Positions 34,701-44,981 of a stretch of 64,000 bases of DNA are shown here, piece by piece. The DNA is taken from assembly GCA_018105865.1 (NCBI GenBank), contig CM030833.1:9713881-9777880 (forward strand), written 5' to 3'. Both the position numbers and the translations under genes were made by a program. The DNA comes from Metaphire vulgaris. Lineage: Eukaryota > Annelida > Clitellata > Crassiclitellata > Megascolecidae. Position 1 is the first letter of the stretch; the number at the start of each line of letters is the position of its first letter. The notes below the pieces were generated by a model. It was not told the origin of the DNA. It worked only from the letters and a program-made list of their open reading frames with translations, and did no database searches.

Positions 34701-37700
34701 GCAGGCTATATAGAAGCTACAAAGATGTGGTTCGCATCATTGTTTAGCATTTTTATTGTACTTACCATCCATCCATGCCAAAAAGGAAATCAAATCAAAT
34801 CAAGAAAACGTTTTTAAACGGCGAACACCGTGGTGGAAGAGCAAAACAGTTGCACGACGTTTTAAAACGTCGAACCCCGTTCGCATATGATTTCCGGGCG
34901 ACGTTTTAAGACGTCGAACCCCTGTAACGGGTTAAATTCAAGTCCCAACAGCCCAAAATCTCAATTTCCTTAAAAGTAAGTTTACAAATTGTTTTTTTAC
35001 ACTATTCCATTCTTAGATATAAACAATCTGCAAACTTCCATGTTACAGTGTTTACAAAGAATTTGTACAATATTAATTATTTCACAATATCACAAATAAA
35101 ACAATCTTACATAATCCAATACCAGACACAACAAAACTAGGGTGTCTGGATATTTTGGACCAGGACAATTCAGACCAGGACAATTTGGACCAGACAATTT
35201 GGACACAACAATTGGGCCAGACAATTTGGAACGTTGGACATTTTGGACCAGACACCCAAAATTATAGATGAAGAAATTAAGCAGACATCATATTCAGCAC
35301 CATAAAAAGCAAAGTTATGGGTAACCTGCGTGCCAACTTCCCACCTCATTCCCAGCTATGGAGCGAACAGCTTTGTTCTCAATTCAAAAGACTTAAAATC
35401 TGTGTCCGGTGATTGAGGGGCACAACTAACCTCAGGAAGGGTAGGGTGGAGTGCAAGGCATGGTGGGAGAATTCGAACATGATAGGGCTGCTTAGAATTA
35501 GAGGCAAGCACAGGCGAGTGTCATGTGCAGAGGAATGAGGTGGGAAGTCGACGCTCATTTACCTTACAGTCCAAACTGTTTGGGTTCGAATTGTCTGGTC
35601 CCAATTGTCCTAGTGCCCAAAACTAGTCCACCCAACTTAGATAATTACTCAAAACTTAATGATCAGATAACCACCATTGCAATAACTCTTCACAAATTAA
35701 TTCAAAATACCATAACATCAAATATTTCTCACACATCATAATTATCAATACTATGCAACACACTTTGACAGCTTCAACATAAATAAATAATAATCATTAC
35801 ACAAGATAATCTATTTAATTATCCCTTAGCCGGTTACCCCTACAAGCATCTTACAGTTCCTAATCAACAAGATTACGGATATTCAACTAGATCCCTAGAC
35901 GTTCTCTGACCTCAACTACGCAAACAACATTTCCTCATTAACAAAAATGTCAACACACACGTTCCCGGATAAACTCCCACAAATGGAGACTGAAGCCTCC
36001 AAACTTGGTCTACATATTTCATGGTCAAAACAAAAGTGCAGAACATCAGTTTTGGCCCTGCCACATCACCACTCCACCTGGGCTCTGAAACTGTGGATTC
36101 GGTCAAAAGCTTCTGCTATCTAGGTTCCAACATACTGTGAGGAGTCCATCAGATACGTGAGAATCACCTCCGCTGCTCTTTCAGCAACTCGAAAGAATAT
36201 GAAAAAACTTAAGTCAAGCATCAAGACCAAATTCCATCTCTTCCCTCAGAAGAACAGAGAGGATGAGGCAAATGCCTCATCCTCTCTGTTCTTCTGTATG
36301 GCAGCGAAACCTGGGCAATGATCAAACAGGACTGGATGAAGCTGAAAGGATTTAATACTAAAGCCCAATGCCAGTTCCTTGGAATCAAATGGTCAGACTT
36401 TACCATCAATGTGGAGCTATATCAGCTACCTGGCCTGGAGACACTGCACGACATGATCCACCAGCATTGCCTAGGACTCTTCGGGCACCTCTAGTGACGT
36501 GCCCGAAAAGTCCTAGGCAATGCCCACAACTTGTTGTCACCACATCCATAATGACTGCGGACTACCTACATTCGAAGCAATTCACTCTGTACAGGACAGG
36601 ATTTTGTGGCGAGCAATAGTTACGGCCAACAATGCAAAACGTGCTGATTGATTGATTGTAAATCAAACACATAAAACAAAACATCAAGCAATGCCTCAAT
36701 GTCGACCCACTGCAGCCCAACATGCAACACTCTGGTACAAGGCTCAAGAACATAAGTCAATATACAATGTCACTGTCAATATACATTGAGGTCATTGTCA
36801 ATATACAATGAGGTCATCCAGCTTATCAACATAATGCCACCCACATCATCACTAGCTGACACCATCCCAATCACCGTCATTACATCAGGCCCTGCACCAT
36901 TTGTGACTATCATTACTTACCTTACATAACTGTCATCCAGAAAATGGAAGTTCGCTGACAGCTGCAAAAATACTTTGCAAAATCACTAATTTAGAAACAG
37001 AATTATGCATGTGCAGTGGCTGCCAAACTTTTATGATCCATGGCTCCCTTATCAAGCCCAGATTTTCTCATGGCTGTAAGAGTCAAATTTGAACAAGTGA
37101 ATTTGCAAAGTAGTGATTTTTGCAGGAAACATCATCTATCCATTTCTTAACCTCTCAACCGGGCCTGACGTATGGGATATGTCAGCTGCCATCTCTCTGT
37201 ATTCGGGTACAACTGATGGAAGATGTCCAGTCACTTTCATAGCGATTTGCAAATGGGCCGCGTTACATCACATAATATATTATGTCTTATGCCATAAATC
37301 ACTTTAGTATCTATCCATTCGCTAGATGGCACCTTTTTTTTTAGCTAGCTTCACTCTATATAAAAGAGAATATATATTCTTTGGAACAAGGGGTCAAAAA
37401 CTGGGTTATGTTGCATTGAAAATGGCGTCGATAAAACCACTTGATCGGGTTAGAGTTGATAGATCTTTACCAAATGTTGACCGATTTTCAAACTTATTGA
37501 TTTATTTTGATCCACTGACAGTCTGACATCCCCCTACAACTTTGCCACTAGCCTGAATGGGGTTACCCCTAAAAAAATTTTGCTACGGAGCTTCAAAAAA
37601 ATTTGGAGAAGGGAGTTCTATTTGAGGCCATAGAGTGGACCCGACCCCCAAATTTCTTTGTTTGGTTAGAAAGAGGAGTAAAAAGACTAAATACCGGTTG

Positions 37701-40700
37701 TACACCACATCTTCTTAGCTTTTATATAGCCTGAGATATTGCAAATTTTAAAAAATAACATTTTTTTCAAAATTCATTGTGAAAACGGGATGTTTGGGTT
37801 AGAACTGACATATCTTTACTAAATGTTGACCGAGATTCACACTTATTGATTTATTTTGTTCCACTGACATCCCTCAACAACTTTGCTGTTCACCCAATCG
37901 GGGTTACCACTGAAAATTTTTTGCTACGGAGCCTCTAACAAATTTTTTGGGAGTTCTATTTTAGGCTGTTGAGTGGACCTACCCCCAAAGACTAAACAAT
38001 GGCGCATACCTCACCTTAGCTCTTATATAGCCTGAGATATCACACATACAAAAAAATTTACAGTTTTAATTTTTGAAGAACGTTTTTCAAAAAAAATTCC
38101 CAGGTATGGTCACGGCGTCTAAAACTTTAATCCCCAGTTAACCTTTTAAAGGGGGAAATAAATTTTTAAAGTCATCCCCCGATGGGGGAATTAATTTTTG
38201 GAAAAGGCATTTATATGAAAACGTGAACAAAAACTGAACATATACGTTATAAACTGACTATATTTCAGGCTATATAGAAGCTATAAAGATTACACCCTAA
38301 AATCGGACCCCTCCCAACATTTTGTTCAAATTTTGATAAAAGGTCAATATCAAAACGTCTTCAGCGGTAACCCACCAAATGTAAGCGATAGAGTTTTAGA
38401 GGAGTGTAATCGGAACAGAATAGTGCAAAAATTTTGAAGATCGGAGCCAATTTGGGGTAGTCATGAATTTTCATACCCAACTGCCAATTGCTCGCTGAAA
38501 TGACAATGACGCGAATGGATTTTCAATGTGAAAAACCAAACAACTCAGTATATTTCAGGCTATATAGAAGCTAGAAAGATGCAGTTTGCCCCATTGTTGA
38601 GCATTTTTATTGGTCTTTCGAACCATCCATGCAAAAAAATTTGGGGGGAGGTGGTAGGGTCCACTCTACACCCCAAAATCGGACCATCTCCTACAAAAAA
38701 TTTTCAAAGCTCAATAAAAAAAATTGTCAGCGGTGACCCCCCAACTGTGAGCGAGAGAGTTTTAGAGGATTGTAATTGGAACAGAATAGTGCAAAAATTT
38801 TGAGGATCGTACCATATTTGGCGTAGTTATGATTTTTCTAGCCTCTGGCTGAAGATTTTTCCTATACATTTTCCAGCCTTGGTTGTTACACAGCCAATAT
38901 CTCTTGCATATATAGTCAATGATATCGAAAACGGTGCTGCCGCCTATCGAATGGATGGTAACTGTAACAAACGGCGCGTTGGATAAATGTAAAAATCGTA
39001 TGTCCGCGGTACACACTCGCTTATCTAGCGCACCGTTTATAAATGGCGAACGCCGTTTGGCTATGATTTTCCACTGACGTTTTAAAACGGCGAACCCCTG
39101 TAAAAGGTTAAGGGGTTAAAAATCTATATGAGAAAAATATTTTAAAACTTCACTTTATTTAATTTCATAATTTTACTGATCTCTAACCAGCACAATCTTC
39201 AGTTGAGACCATCTCAGAAGCTAATTCAACACCAACACTGTGTAAAACTGGCATTTATTCTATATAGACACAGTGTACCTTGTACAAGAAAATTCTAAAT
39301 TCATGAAGAATGGGAGGTGGAATTAGCTAGCGCCACATAGAAGCTGGACTGCTCTGTTGCAAATAATATTACAGTAGAACCCCATTATATCGAAGTTCAC
39401 AGGACTGCAATAAATACCTCGAAATATCCGAGGTTCGTTATATCTGATTCCTGGTCATCTGATGTCAAAATTTATGTTTTGGCAAATATGCATGTCCGGC
39501 TATTATACCATCTAAAATTTTGATTTAGTGCATTAACCTGTTAACTGGGTTCGTTGTATATATACTACGCACGCCAATCATTCCTCAAATGGCTTCATAT
39601 ACGACGCTTACTCAGCATCTGTTCCTCAAATGGGTTCGTCGTATATATATATATATATACCTTCCAATGCAATAATTCGATTTAGTTACTATCCATTCGC
39701 AAGATGGTAGCTCACTTTTAGCTAGTGTTGCCGCCCTAAGCAAGGAAAATAGGCTTGATTCGACCGAGGGTCTGATTTTTGGCTTTGAAAAGAGACATTT
39801 CTAGGGTTTGAAAAATGATAACTACCCAAAATTGGGTCCGATCTTCAAAATGTTTGAACTATTCTGTTCTAATTACACCCACCTACAACTCTGCTGCTCA
39901 CACTAGGGGGTCACCGCTGAAATTTTTTTTGCTATTGAGCTTTGAAAAAAAATTTTGGAATGGGGTCCGATTTTAGGCTGTGGAGTGGACCCTACCCCAA
40001 ATTTTTGTTGGCATGGATGGTTAGAAAGAACAATAAAAATGCTAAACAACTGTGCAAACCTCATCTTTTTAGCATATATAATTATATATAGCCTGAAATA
40101 TACTGAGATGTTCGCTTTTTCAGATTGAAAATTTTTCACAAAATGTTCATTTCTCCGAGCAATGAGTTCTAGGGTTTGAAAAATGATAACTACCCCAAAT
40201 TGGGTCCGATCTTCAAAATGTTTGAACCATTCTGTTCCAATTACACCCGCCTACAACTTTGCTGCTCACACTAGGGGGGTCACCACTGAAAATTTTTTAC
40301 TATTAGCTTTGAACAAAATTTGAACAAAACGTTGGGGAGGGGACCTATTGGATCCTATTTAGGCTGTAGGGTGGACCCTACCCCCAAAATTTTTGGGGCA
40401 CGGATCGTTAGAAAGAACAATAAAAAGGCTAAACAACTGTGCAAACCTCTTTTTTCTAGCTTCTATATAGCCTGAAATATAGTAAATTTAAAACTTATAT
40501 GTTCACATTTTCATATGAACGCTTTTACCCAAAATTAATTACCCAGAATGGGCACTTCTTGTAAAATTTAATTTCCCTATTAAAGGGTTAACGAATGTTA
40601 AAAATAATAAGGTCTATCACTACATAAACAAATCAAATGCAACTTTAAAAATATAAACCGTAAACCACTTTTAAATTATGAAATCTTTTCTTTAAAGTTT

Positions 40701-43209
40701 CAATTTTGAAATTATGTTTATCAAATCTGGCAACTAATGAGGTCAAGCTGGCCGACCTGTGTTAGTTGGCAGGGAATTAGTTCATTGACCCCTAGGACAA
40801 AGTACAGTAATCAAAGTTTTCCCAAGGAACAGAAGCCTGAATAAGAAAAGGAGGAAGGGATCGAGGCCACCCTGGCTGATGGCTTTGTTTACAGGTAGAC
40901 TCAATAGGGAAGCCAAGGTAGCGTTTTTCAATGGCTGCAAAGTCAATCTAAACCAGTGCTTTTCAAACATTTTGATGCTGCAGCCGACAACTTTCAAGTT
41001 GATGTAATTGTTATGGCTTTAGTTACCATCATTTATAATGACGTTTGTAAGAAAACATTTTCGTTGAATTACATTACACCGATTACAGTACACTATTCAC
41101 CGCTGTTCTGGCTGATCTTTTCAGTTTGATCTGGCTCTAATTCGATTTGGATTTAGTGCGCCATCGACTGATGCCCTGGGCATTATGATAGTGGCACAAT
41201 AGAAGTTTATTGATTGAGTAGTCATTTGGACTTGTATTCGCATTTTGATACTTTAATTAACATCGTTCAATCCACATAGTCTCGTCTAATTATATAAAAT
41301 TTATACATAAATTTCTTACATCTATGCGACAGTAACTAGACCTCAATGGCCACTGACAGTTTGAAAAGTACTGATCTAGACCATGAAAGATGCATTGTAT
41401 AGGAGTCACCTACTTGCAAACGATAATAAATGTAGATTAGTTGATTGCCTGCATATCCACATTATCCAGCCATAGGCATAAACCAGGATGAAACAGTGGT
41501 GGGGCATGGGGGTAACCCATATGCCTTTTCCTTCCTTAACCTACCGTCTCAAAATGTGGGGAGGGAAGGAGCTCGACAAGCCTAGCGGCCTGATAAAAGA
41601 AGAGATTAATAGCAGATAGCAGGCTAAACAAAGATTGACACATTGCCCATAGTCAAATACAGTAGATTGCCGTTACATTGAGACCATGATAATAGGCCTA
41701 CTTTGATACATTGGACTGTTGGTAACTTCAATATATCTTGAGAGGCTTCTGATCAACCGGGACTGACAAACCACTTCAACATAAGCGAGATTTCAAAATA
41801 CCATATATATTCGTGATAAAGTCGAGAAATTTAAGGCCAATTCACAGGTTATATATCCTGACCTTGACTTATACTCGAGGCACTAACTGTTGGGTAAAGT
41901 TTCCATACATAGCATGTCGAAAATAATTAATTTAGCTAACTGCGTAATTATTTTCAACATACGCTACGGCATCTAAATAAAAGTTCACATCAGCCCTTTT
42001 AAGATTGATAATTTATAGGCGCCACATAAATATTAATTAAATATTAGCGCTACATAAATATAAAAAATTCAAGATTACCGGTAATTAAGATTTTTATATT
42101 GTCAAGAATGAGCGAATAGCAGGTTTAAAATTGTCTTAATCGTCAGGAATCAATCTGGGAATGTGAAAATCGTTCAGTTTCTCGATAGTTCAAAGCTAAA
42201 ACGCAGTTTTTCAATCAAAACAATGGCGCCGCTGCCGCCACATGCCCACTTCGCGTCCGCCATTGTTCCGACTCTCACTATCACCTCAAGAGGGTTGGCC
42301 GCGATGACGTCACTTCGACTTATTCCCGGGTCAATGACTTTAGACACCTTCAAATACCCAAAATCTAGGGGTCGACTTATACTCGGATCGACTTTATCTC
42401 GAGTATATACGGTAAGCGAGTTCAATATATCAGTCTCTTTTGTATCTATTAACACTGTGTTTGGCGGGACCTACACTCAATCTTTGATATAAACGGGATT
42501 TCGATATAAGCAAGTTTGATATGCGGGGCTCGACTGTATACCACTACAAAAAGAACATTTGGGCAACAATTGTCAAATATGGATTATAGAATATAGACAT
42601 TAGTGAACGGAAATAAAATTACGATTGATCTGAAATATTTCACAGATCACCAGAAGCCGGGGCTCACACGATCAACAAGTTGATCTTGAACATGAATAGC
42701 ACTCTCTATATAGTTGAAATTTTCTCAGCTTGATTCACTCACCATAAGCAACAATCACAAAATTTCAGAAAGTACCATTTAGCTTATTGGCACCATCACT
42801 CAACAGAGACTGCATTGCTGAAAATGCTGAATGGCTTGTATGCCTCATCCAATGCAGGCCATCAAAAGATCCCACAGTAACCAGACCTCATCTCCATATG
42901 ACCTCTCAATTTTGTATTGTGCCATACTTCATTTGCCTCACTTGGACAGTATGCAAGGGCAGTTCCATATGATATATCTGCCCACTGCCCAGAACCTACG
43001 AAGCTGCAGGCCAAAAAACTCAATTTTTAAAAACAAAGTGCAAATATTGAAATATTTGACATGACTTCATTATACCAAAATTCTAAAGTTCTACAACTTA
43101 CCTCATCATACATAAACTGTAAAGTAAGTGCAGACTTTCCAACACCACCACTTCCAACCATGATCACTTTGTGAATCGCAGCAGGTTGTGAACTGCGTGC
43201 CTTCGACAT
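25638..43209 (-). CDS. Ral: Ral small GTPase (RalA/RalB orthologue), four coding exons
   Basis: Ral GTPases are Ras-family switches at membranes, acting through the exocyst and RalBP1. The coding exons are 43209-43102, 30710-30502, 26602-26428 and 25745-25638; intron phases are 0, 2 and 0 and all are GT-AG. The spliced protein is 199 residues. It has a P-loop G-S-G-G-V-G-K-S-A (19-27), effector region Y-E-P-T-K-A-D-S-Y (41-49), D-T-A-G-Q-E (66-71), N-K-T-D (125-128) and E-T-S-A-K (153-157). The effector and switch sequences fit Ral over Ras or Rap. The C-terminus has a short K-K-G-K-K basic patch and a C-C-T-F-Q end, where vertebrate Ral proteins end in Leu. A splice acceptor just before the ATG (CAG at 43213-43215) implies an upstream non-coding exon, not located. 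No disablement is seen. Confidence 0.95.
25814..26007 (+). pseudogene. CR1-like LINE tail in Ral intron 3
   Basis: It encodes [13 protein letters not shown] and [14 protein letters not shown], then CGCCCTTGACTTTGGCC, GCGTTATATAAATTG and an (AGAAT)n tail. This matches the 3' ends at 11820-11988 and 23000-23186. It lies antisense to Ral within its 682-bp last intron. Confidence 0.8.
26428..26602 (-). CDS. Ral: Ral exon 3 (residues 106-164)
   Basis: The acceptor is TTCTGAACAG and the donor GTATTT. It encodes E-Q-I-L-R-V through N-V-D-K and includes the N-K-T-D and E-T-S-A-K base-recognition motifs. It is 175 bp, which completes R106 and adds 58 codons. Confidence 0.95.
26953..27804 (-). pseudogene. 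RTE-like LINE relic in Ral intron 2
   Basis: In minus-strand order it encodes N-D-I-A-A-L-T with [10 protein letters not shown] (post-active-site RT), then L-Y-N-S-A-T-W-T-L, then [12 protein letters not shown] and [11 protein letters not shown]. It ends with R-P-R-K-C-W-T-D-D. Frames shift at about 27510 and 27100. The 5' part is absent. Confidence 0.75.
28014..29363. mobile_element. Probable hAT element with a nested hAT MITE
   Basis: It starts CAGTGATTCGCAAACCCTGG and ends TGTGGACCGCTG. The flanks TCATAAAG and TTCTAAAG share 6/8 bases, so the duplication is only suggestive. A fully supported MITE sits inside at 28750-28967. Confidence 0.45.
28750..28967. mobile_element. hAT MITE (CAATGTTCCCTCTAAGC ends)
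   Basis: ATTACCAG is duplicated exactly on both sides (28742-28749, 28968-28975). The ends are CAATGTTCCCTCTAAGC and GATTAGAGGAACATTG. The interior is GC-rich near the left (CGCGGCCGCGCAC). Confidence 0.85.
29518..30058 (+). mobile_element. Non-autonomous Helitron, copy C (Ral intron 2)
   Basis: It starts TCTATCATATTAAGATCC and ends GAGCATCTTTCTAG, between A (29517) and T (30059). Its GCGAGCGAAGCGAGC motif near the 3' end is doubled compared with copies B and D. The interior matches copy D closely. Confidence 0.9.
30065..30300 (+). pseudogene. RTE-like LINE C-terminal fragment
   Basis: The frame encodes [14 protein letters not shown] and later W-T-Q-L-E-D-K-H-L, the typical end of RTE-like proteins, with one stop. 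It abuts the 3' end of Helitron copy C. Confidence 0.65.
30502..30710 (-). CDS. Ral: Ral exon 2 (residues 37-106)
   Basis: The acceptor is TTTGTTGCAG and the donor GTACGG. It runs from F-V-E-D-Y-E-P-T to the first two bases of R106. It encodes switch I and switch II. Confidence 0.95.
30711..31187. other. Ral intron 1, no element resolved
   Basis: A run near 30755-30835 (ATAATACGCACCCCGAG) looks repeat-derived, but no ends were found. Confidence 0.4.
31188..33427 (-). mobile_element. Full-length Tigger (pogo) transposon, inactive
   Basis: Its ends are CAGTCAACTCCGCTTAA and its near-complement TTAAGTGGAGTCGACTG. TA flanks both sides (31186-31187, 33428-33429). Subterminal TATCCACTTA motifs recur on both sides. 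It carries a decayed transposase gene on the minus strand. At 2,240 bp it is close to full length for a Tigger. It lies in Ral intron 1 in the same direction as Ral. Confidence 0.92.
31749..32948 (-). pseudogene. Tigger/pogo transposase, at least four disabling changes
   Basis: From the ATG at 32948 it encodes a CENP-B-like N-terminal helix-turn-helix ([10 protein letters not shown], then S-A-I-A-K-K-F-G-V). A central CENP-B HTH region follows ([16 protein letters not shown]). Then comes the DDE_1 domain with catalytic blocks [20 protein letters not shown] and [13 protein letters not shown]; all three acidic residues survive. It is broken by TGA codons at about 32838, 32712, 32217 and 32096, and a frameshift near 32700. 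The C-terminal frame is open to its stop at 31749. Confidence 0.88.
33543..34931. mobile_element. TTAA-target (piggyBac-like) element with internal tandem repeats
   Basis: TTAA flanks both sides (33539-33542, 34932-34935). The ends are CCCGTCAAAGGGG and CCCCTGTAACGGG. The interior holds a tandem array of a unit of about 350 bp starting CAGGCTATATAGAAGC at 33655, 34006, 34362 and 34702 (the last partial). Each unit contains TTTAGCATTTTTATTG and GGGACCCAATTTGGGG. The open frames across it repeat with the unit and are not genes. There is no transposase. Kolobok, another TTAA-target group, is an alternative. Confidence 0.8.
35141..35618. mobile_element. hAT-type MITE of GGACAATTTGG words
   Basis: AAAACTAG is duplicated exactly on both sides (35133-35140, 35619-35626). 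The ends are GGTGTCTGGATATTTTGG and CCAATTGTCCTAGTGCCC. The left part is a chain of GGACAATTTGGACCA words and the right end carries inverted ones. Its ends resemble those of the GACAAAATGTC elements (both have TAGGACA inward of the terminal GGKGC). Confidence 0.8.
36248..36295. repeat. Perfect 23-bp inverted repeat, 2-base loop
   Basis: AGAAGAACAGAGAGGATGAG plus GCA pairs fully with 36273-36295. The right arm is the ordinary RT coding sequence (leading into L-L-Y-G-S-E-T-W); the left arm is the extra, inverted copy. Confidence 0.9.
36465..36522. repeat. 24-bp inverted repeat, 10-base loop
   Basis: CATTGCCTAGGACTCTTCGG plus GCAC pairs with 36499-36522 with one mismatch. Confidence 0.9.
36621..37146. 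other. Unassigned, with a hAT left-end fragment
   Basis: CAGTGGCTGCCAAACTTTTA at about 37015 looks like a hAT start without a partner. CAATATACAATG repeats occur around 36760-36800. Confidence 0.4.
37151..38137. mobile_element. Relative of the TTAA-target family, inverted, weak ends
   Basis: TTAA precedes and follows it. Two units related to the 350-bp repeat (TAGCTTTTATATAGCCTGAG, TACGGAGC) are present in reverse orientation. The two ends do not clearly match each other, so the borders are tentative. Confidence 0.4.
38142..39107. mobile_element. TTAA-target element, second copy
   Basis: TTAA flanks both sides (38138-38141, 39108-39111). The ends are CCTTTTAAAGGGG and CCCCTGTAAAAGG. Units beginning CAGGCTATATAGAAGC lie at about 38266 and 38557. 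Confidence 0.75.
39112..39532. other. Unassigned; Tigger-like end fragment
   Basis: TACAGTAGAACCCCATTATA at about 39372 looks like the left end of a Tigger/mariner element whose other end was not found. Confidence 0.4.
39537..40587. mobile_element. TTAA-target element, third copy (inverted)
   Basis: TTAA flanks both sides (39533-39536, 40588-40591). The ends CCTGTTAACTGGG and CCCTATTAAAGGG correspond to the right and left ends of the copy at 33543, reversed. It has two internal repeat units in reverse orientation, ending in AGCTTCTATATAGCCTG at about 40470. Confidence 0.75.
40954..41373. mobile_element. hAT-type MITE in Ral intron 1
   Basis: The ends are CAGTGCTTTTCAAACATTTT and CAGTTTGAAAAGTACTG. 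The flanks ATCTAAAC and ATCTAGAC match 7/8. Confidence 0.75.
41801..42413. mobile_element. DNA element with CGAGTATATACGGT ends
   Basis: The left end ACCATATATATTCGTGATAA and the right end TTATCTCGAGTATATACGGT are inverted repeats with AAAGTCGA just inside. No target duplication was resolved and the superfamily is unknown. A fragment with ATACCGTATA is also near 54370. Confidence 0.5.
42414..43101. other. Ral intron 1, proximal part; no gene seen
   Basis: It ends near a mariner-like right end, GGGGCTCGACTGTA, at about 42537. No convincing left partner was found. Confidence 0.4.
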
Positions 43210-43212
43210 CCT
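43102..43212 (-). CDS. Ral: Ral exon with start codon (residues 1-36)
   Basis: The ATG is at 43209-43207. The exon probably begins at 43212 after the acceptor TTTTCAG, leaving three untranslated bases. It encodes the N-terminus and P-loop and ends F-M-Y-D-E at a GTAAGT donor (phase 0). Confidence 0.93.
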
Positions 43213-43738
43213 CTGAAAATTTCAGACAATGGCAGTTGTAAACCATTACTGGTACATTCATTCAAAGTCTCACTCTTAATATATAGTGCAATTTTCCTGA
43301 TGCTAATACCTTTCTTCACAATGTTCATCAAAACTGGTCAACAGGACTTTACACTGTGACCCTCAAGACATACTGCCATCCTGATTTGCACCATTAATCC
43401 CCAATTCCCACAATAAAGACATACTCGTTTCATTACTGATACTAAGTCATCCAATTGTGCAAAATCGTTCATGTTACAATATCAGAGGGAAGAACTTTTG
43501 GAAGCAAAAGTCTAGCAATCAACAAAACCAAAGCTTTACAATCAATCAGTCCTCATTTCTGCAATGTGCAGGTCTGCAGATTTGTGCATGGCATTTACAT
43601 TGTGCATTCAGGCAGCAAAGAAACTGGTTGTGACCACACTCTTTTAGTCAATGCCTTGGACTTTTAAAAGGTAAAGCACAGACAATTCAGTACTCCTAAT
43701 GGGACTTTGAGCATTTGTATTCAAATTTACATTATTAA
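43213..43738. other. Sequence upstream of the Ral start-codon exon
   Basis: It begins with a pyrimidine-rich splice acceptor on the minus strand, so it is probably intronic. No promoter or 5' exon was identified. Confidence 0.4.
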
Positions 43739-44024
43739 CTAGAACTCGAAGGCTCGCTTCGCTCGCATGAGGCGAGCTTCGCATCGCTTCGCTCAAATGA
43801 GGCGAGCTTCGCTCACTGCGAGCTTCGCTTCGCGTCGCTTCGCTCGAGGCAATGAATATTCCAGAACGACCAATCAGAACGCTCACACAGCCAACCAATC
43901 AGAACGCTCACACAGCCAAACAATCAGAACGCTCGAACGCAACCAATCAGAATGCTTACACAGCCAACCAATGAGAACGCTCGAAGGTAACAGAAATACA
44001 GAATAAGAATCTTAATATAATAGA
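43739..44024 (-). mobile_element. Non-autonomous Helitron, copy E (inverted, short)
   Basis: On the minus strand it starts TCTATTATATTAAG and ends CCTTCGAGTTCTAG, between A and T. At 286 bp it is the shortest copy. It has CCAATCAGAACGCT repeats and an expanded tract of GAGCGAAGCGA units near the 3' end. Confidence 0.85.
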
Positions 44025-44095
44025 TTTAACTTTATGATATCTGTCACAACATATAACTGACATATAATGACACCACCACCACTAACACCATCAAC

Positions 44096-44356
44096 TAAGG
44101 TTGTTAATGGTTAACCGGTCCTAAGAGCAAGGGCCGGTCCTTTTAACTTTGACCAGTTAACCGTAATTTCAATTAGAAAACATCAAAATGCTTTGTTGTA
44201 GCCGCGCAGGACACCGGCATAGGCGACAGCGGCATCAAAGCGCTTTGATGTTGGCACGACACCAGACTGCCGCTAATGAGCGGTTAACGGGTCTTTTTTG
44301 AACGGTTGGGTTATAGGTTAACCGGTCCTTCAAAACCAGCAGTCTTAACAACCTTG
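44096..44356. mobile_element. hAT MITE with GGTTAACCGGTCC words
   Basis: CCATCAAC is duplicated exactly on both sides (44088-44095, 44357-44364). The ends are TAAGGTTGTTAA and TTAACAACCTTG. GGTTAACCGGTCC lies just inside both ends and GGCCGGTCC, GCGGTTAACGGG and CCAGTTAACC lie between. Confidence 0.85.
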
Positions 44357-44477
44357 CCATCAACCATGGGCTCAACACCTGTTGGTGTATAATGACATCT
44401 CCACAGGTTGCCATTCTTTCCTGTTCATTGCTCTGTGACTCAGATCCTGTAAACTGCTTCTACACCATTCTGCAATA

Positions 44478-44981
44478 TCATTGGTAGTCGGGGAGACCCA
44501 GGAAGATGCTATTACAGTAGTCCGTTCGCGATAGGACGAGAGAGCGTACGAGGAGTATCGCAGCCGCTGTCAGTATATAGCGGCAGATCTCCCTGATCTT
44601 CCGCAGCTGATTAAAGCACGCCTGAGTTACGTTGGTCAGGTGGCCCACGAATGATAATGTGTCGTCCAGGAGGACACCAAGGAGTCGCACCTCAGTGGAG
44701 ACAGCAATCTCGATATCGCCAAACGAGAACGGTCTGCGGCATATCTGGTGCTTTCTCCAGGGGGTGCTGACCCAGAGAAGCTCGGTCTTTCCGGGATTCA
44801 GTGCCAGACGGTTGGCAGCTGTCCACTGCCTGATCTCACGAACGCAGTCGAGAAGGCGGGTCCACAGGCGTTCAGTGTCAGAGGGTGGGCAGGAGGAGTA
44901 AACCTGCCCATCGTCAGCATATGCATGTGATGCAAGGCCAAACTTGCCATGTCTATGTTTTCGTGTCTGGCTTATTAACAT
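44478..44981 (-). pseudogene. CR1-like LINE relic, RT active site to C-terminal block
   Basis: One open frame encodes H-A-Y-A-D-D-G-Q-V-Y-S-S (catalytic Y-A-D-D), L-A-L-N-P-G-K-T-E-L-L-W, L-L-G-V-L-L-D-D and V-L-S-R-T-D-Y-C-N-S. It is co-linear with 11035-11490, whose Y-A-D-D is frameshifted. Both ends are truncated. Confidence 0.85.

Larger units (their letters stand above)
35896..36620 (+). pseudogene. RTE-like LINE relic with two inverted duplications
   Basis: It encodes [10 protein letters not shown] (for an A-D-D-I block), [19 protein letters not shown] and [10 protein letters not shown], then F-L-G-I-K-W-S-D and H-C-L-G-L-F-G-H-L. These come from shifted frames. The catalytic A-D-D reads A-N-N. 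Two hairpins at 36248-36295 and 36465-36522 insert reversed copies of its own coding sequence. Confidence 0.75.

Noticed and set aside
33655..34795. Possible CRISPR-like or satellite array with a 350-bp period
   Set aside because: The units are tandem with no spacers and lie inside a TTAA-flanked transposon in an animal genome.
37151..38137. Confident fourth TTAA-target element
   Set aside because: It has related interior repeats, but the two ends do not match; kept as low confidence.
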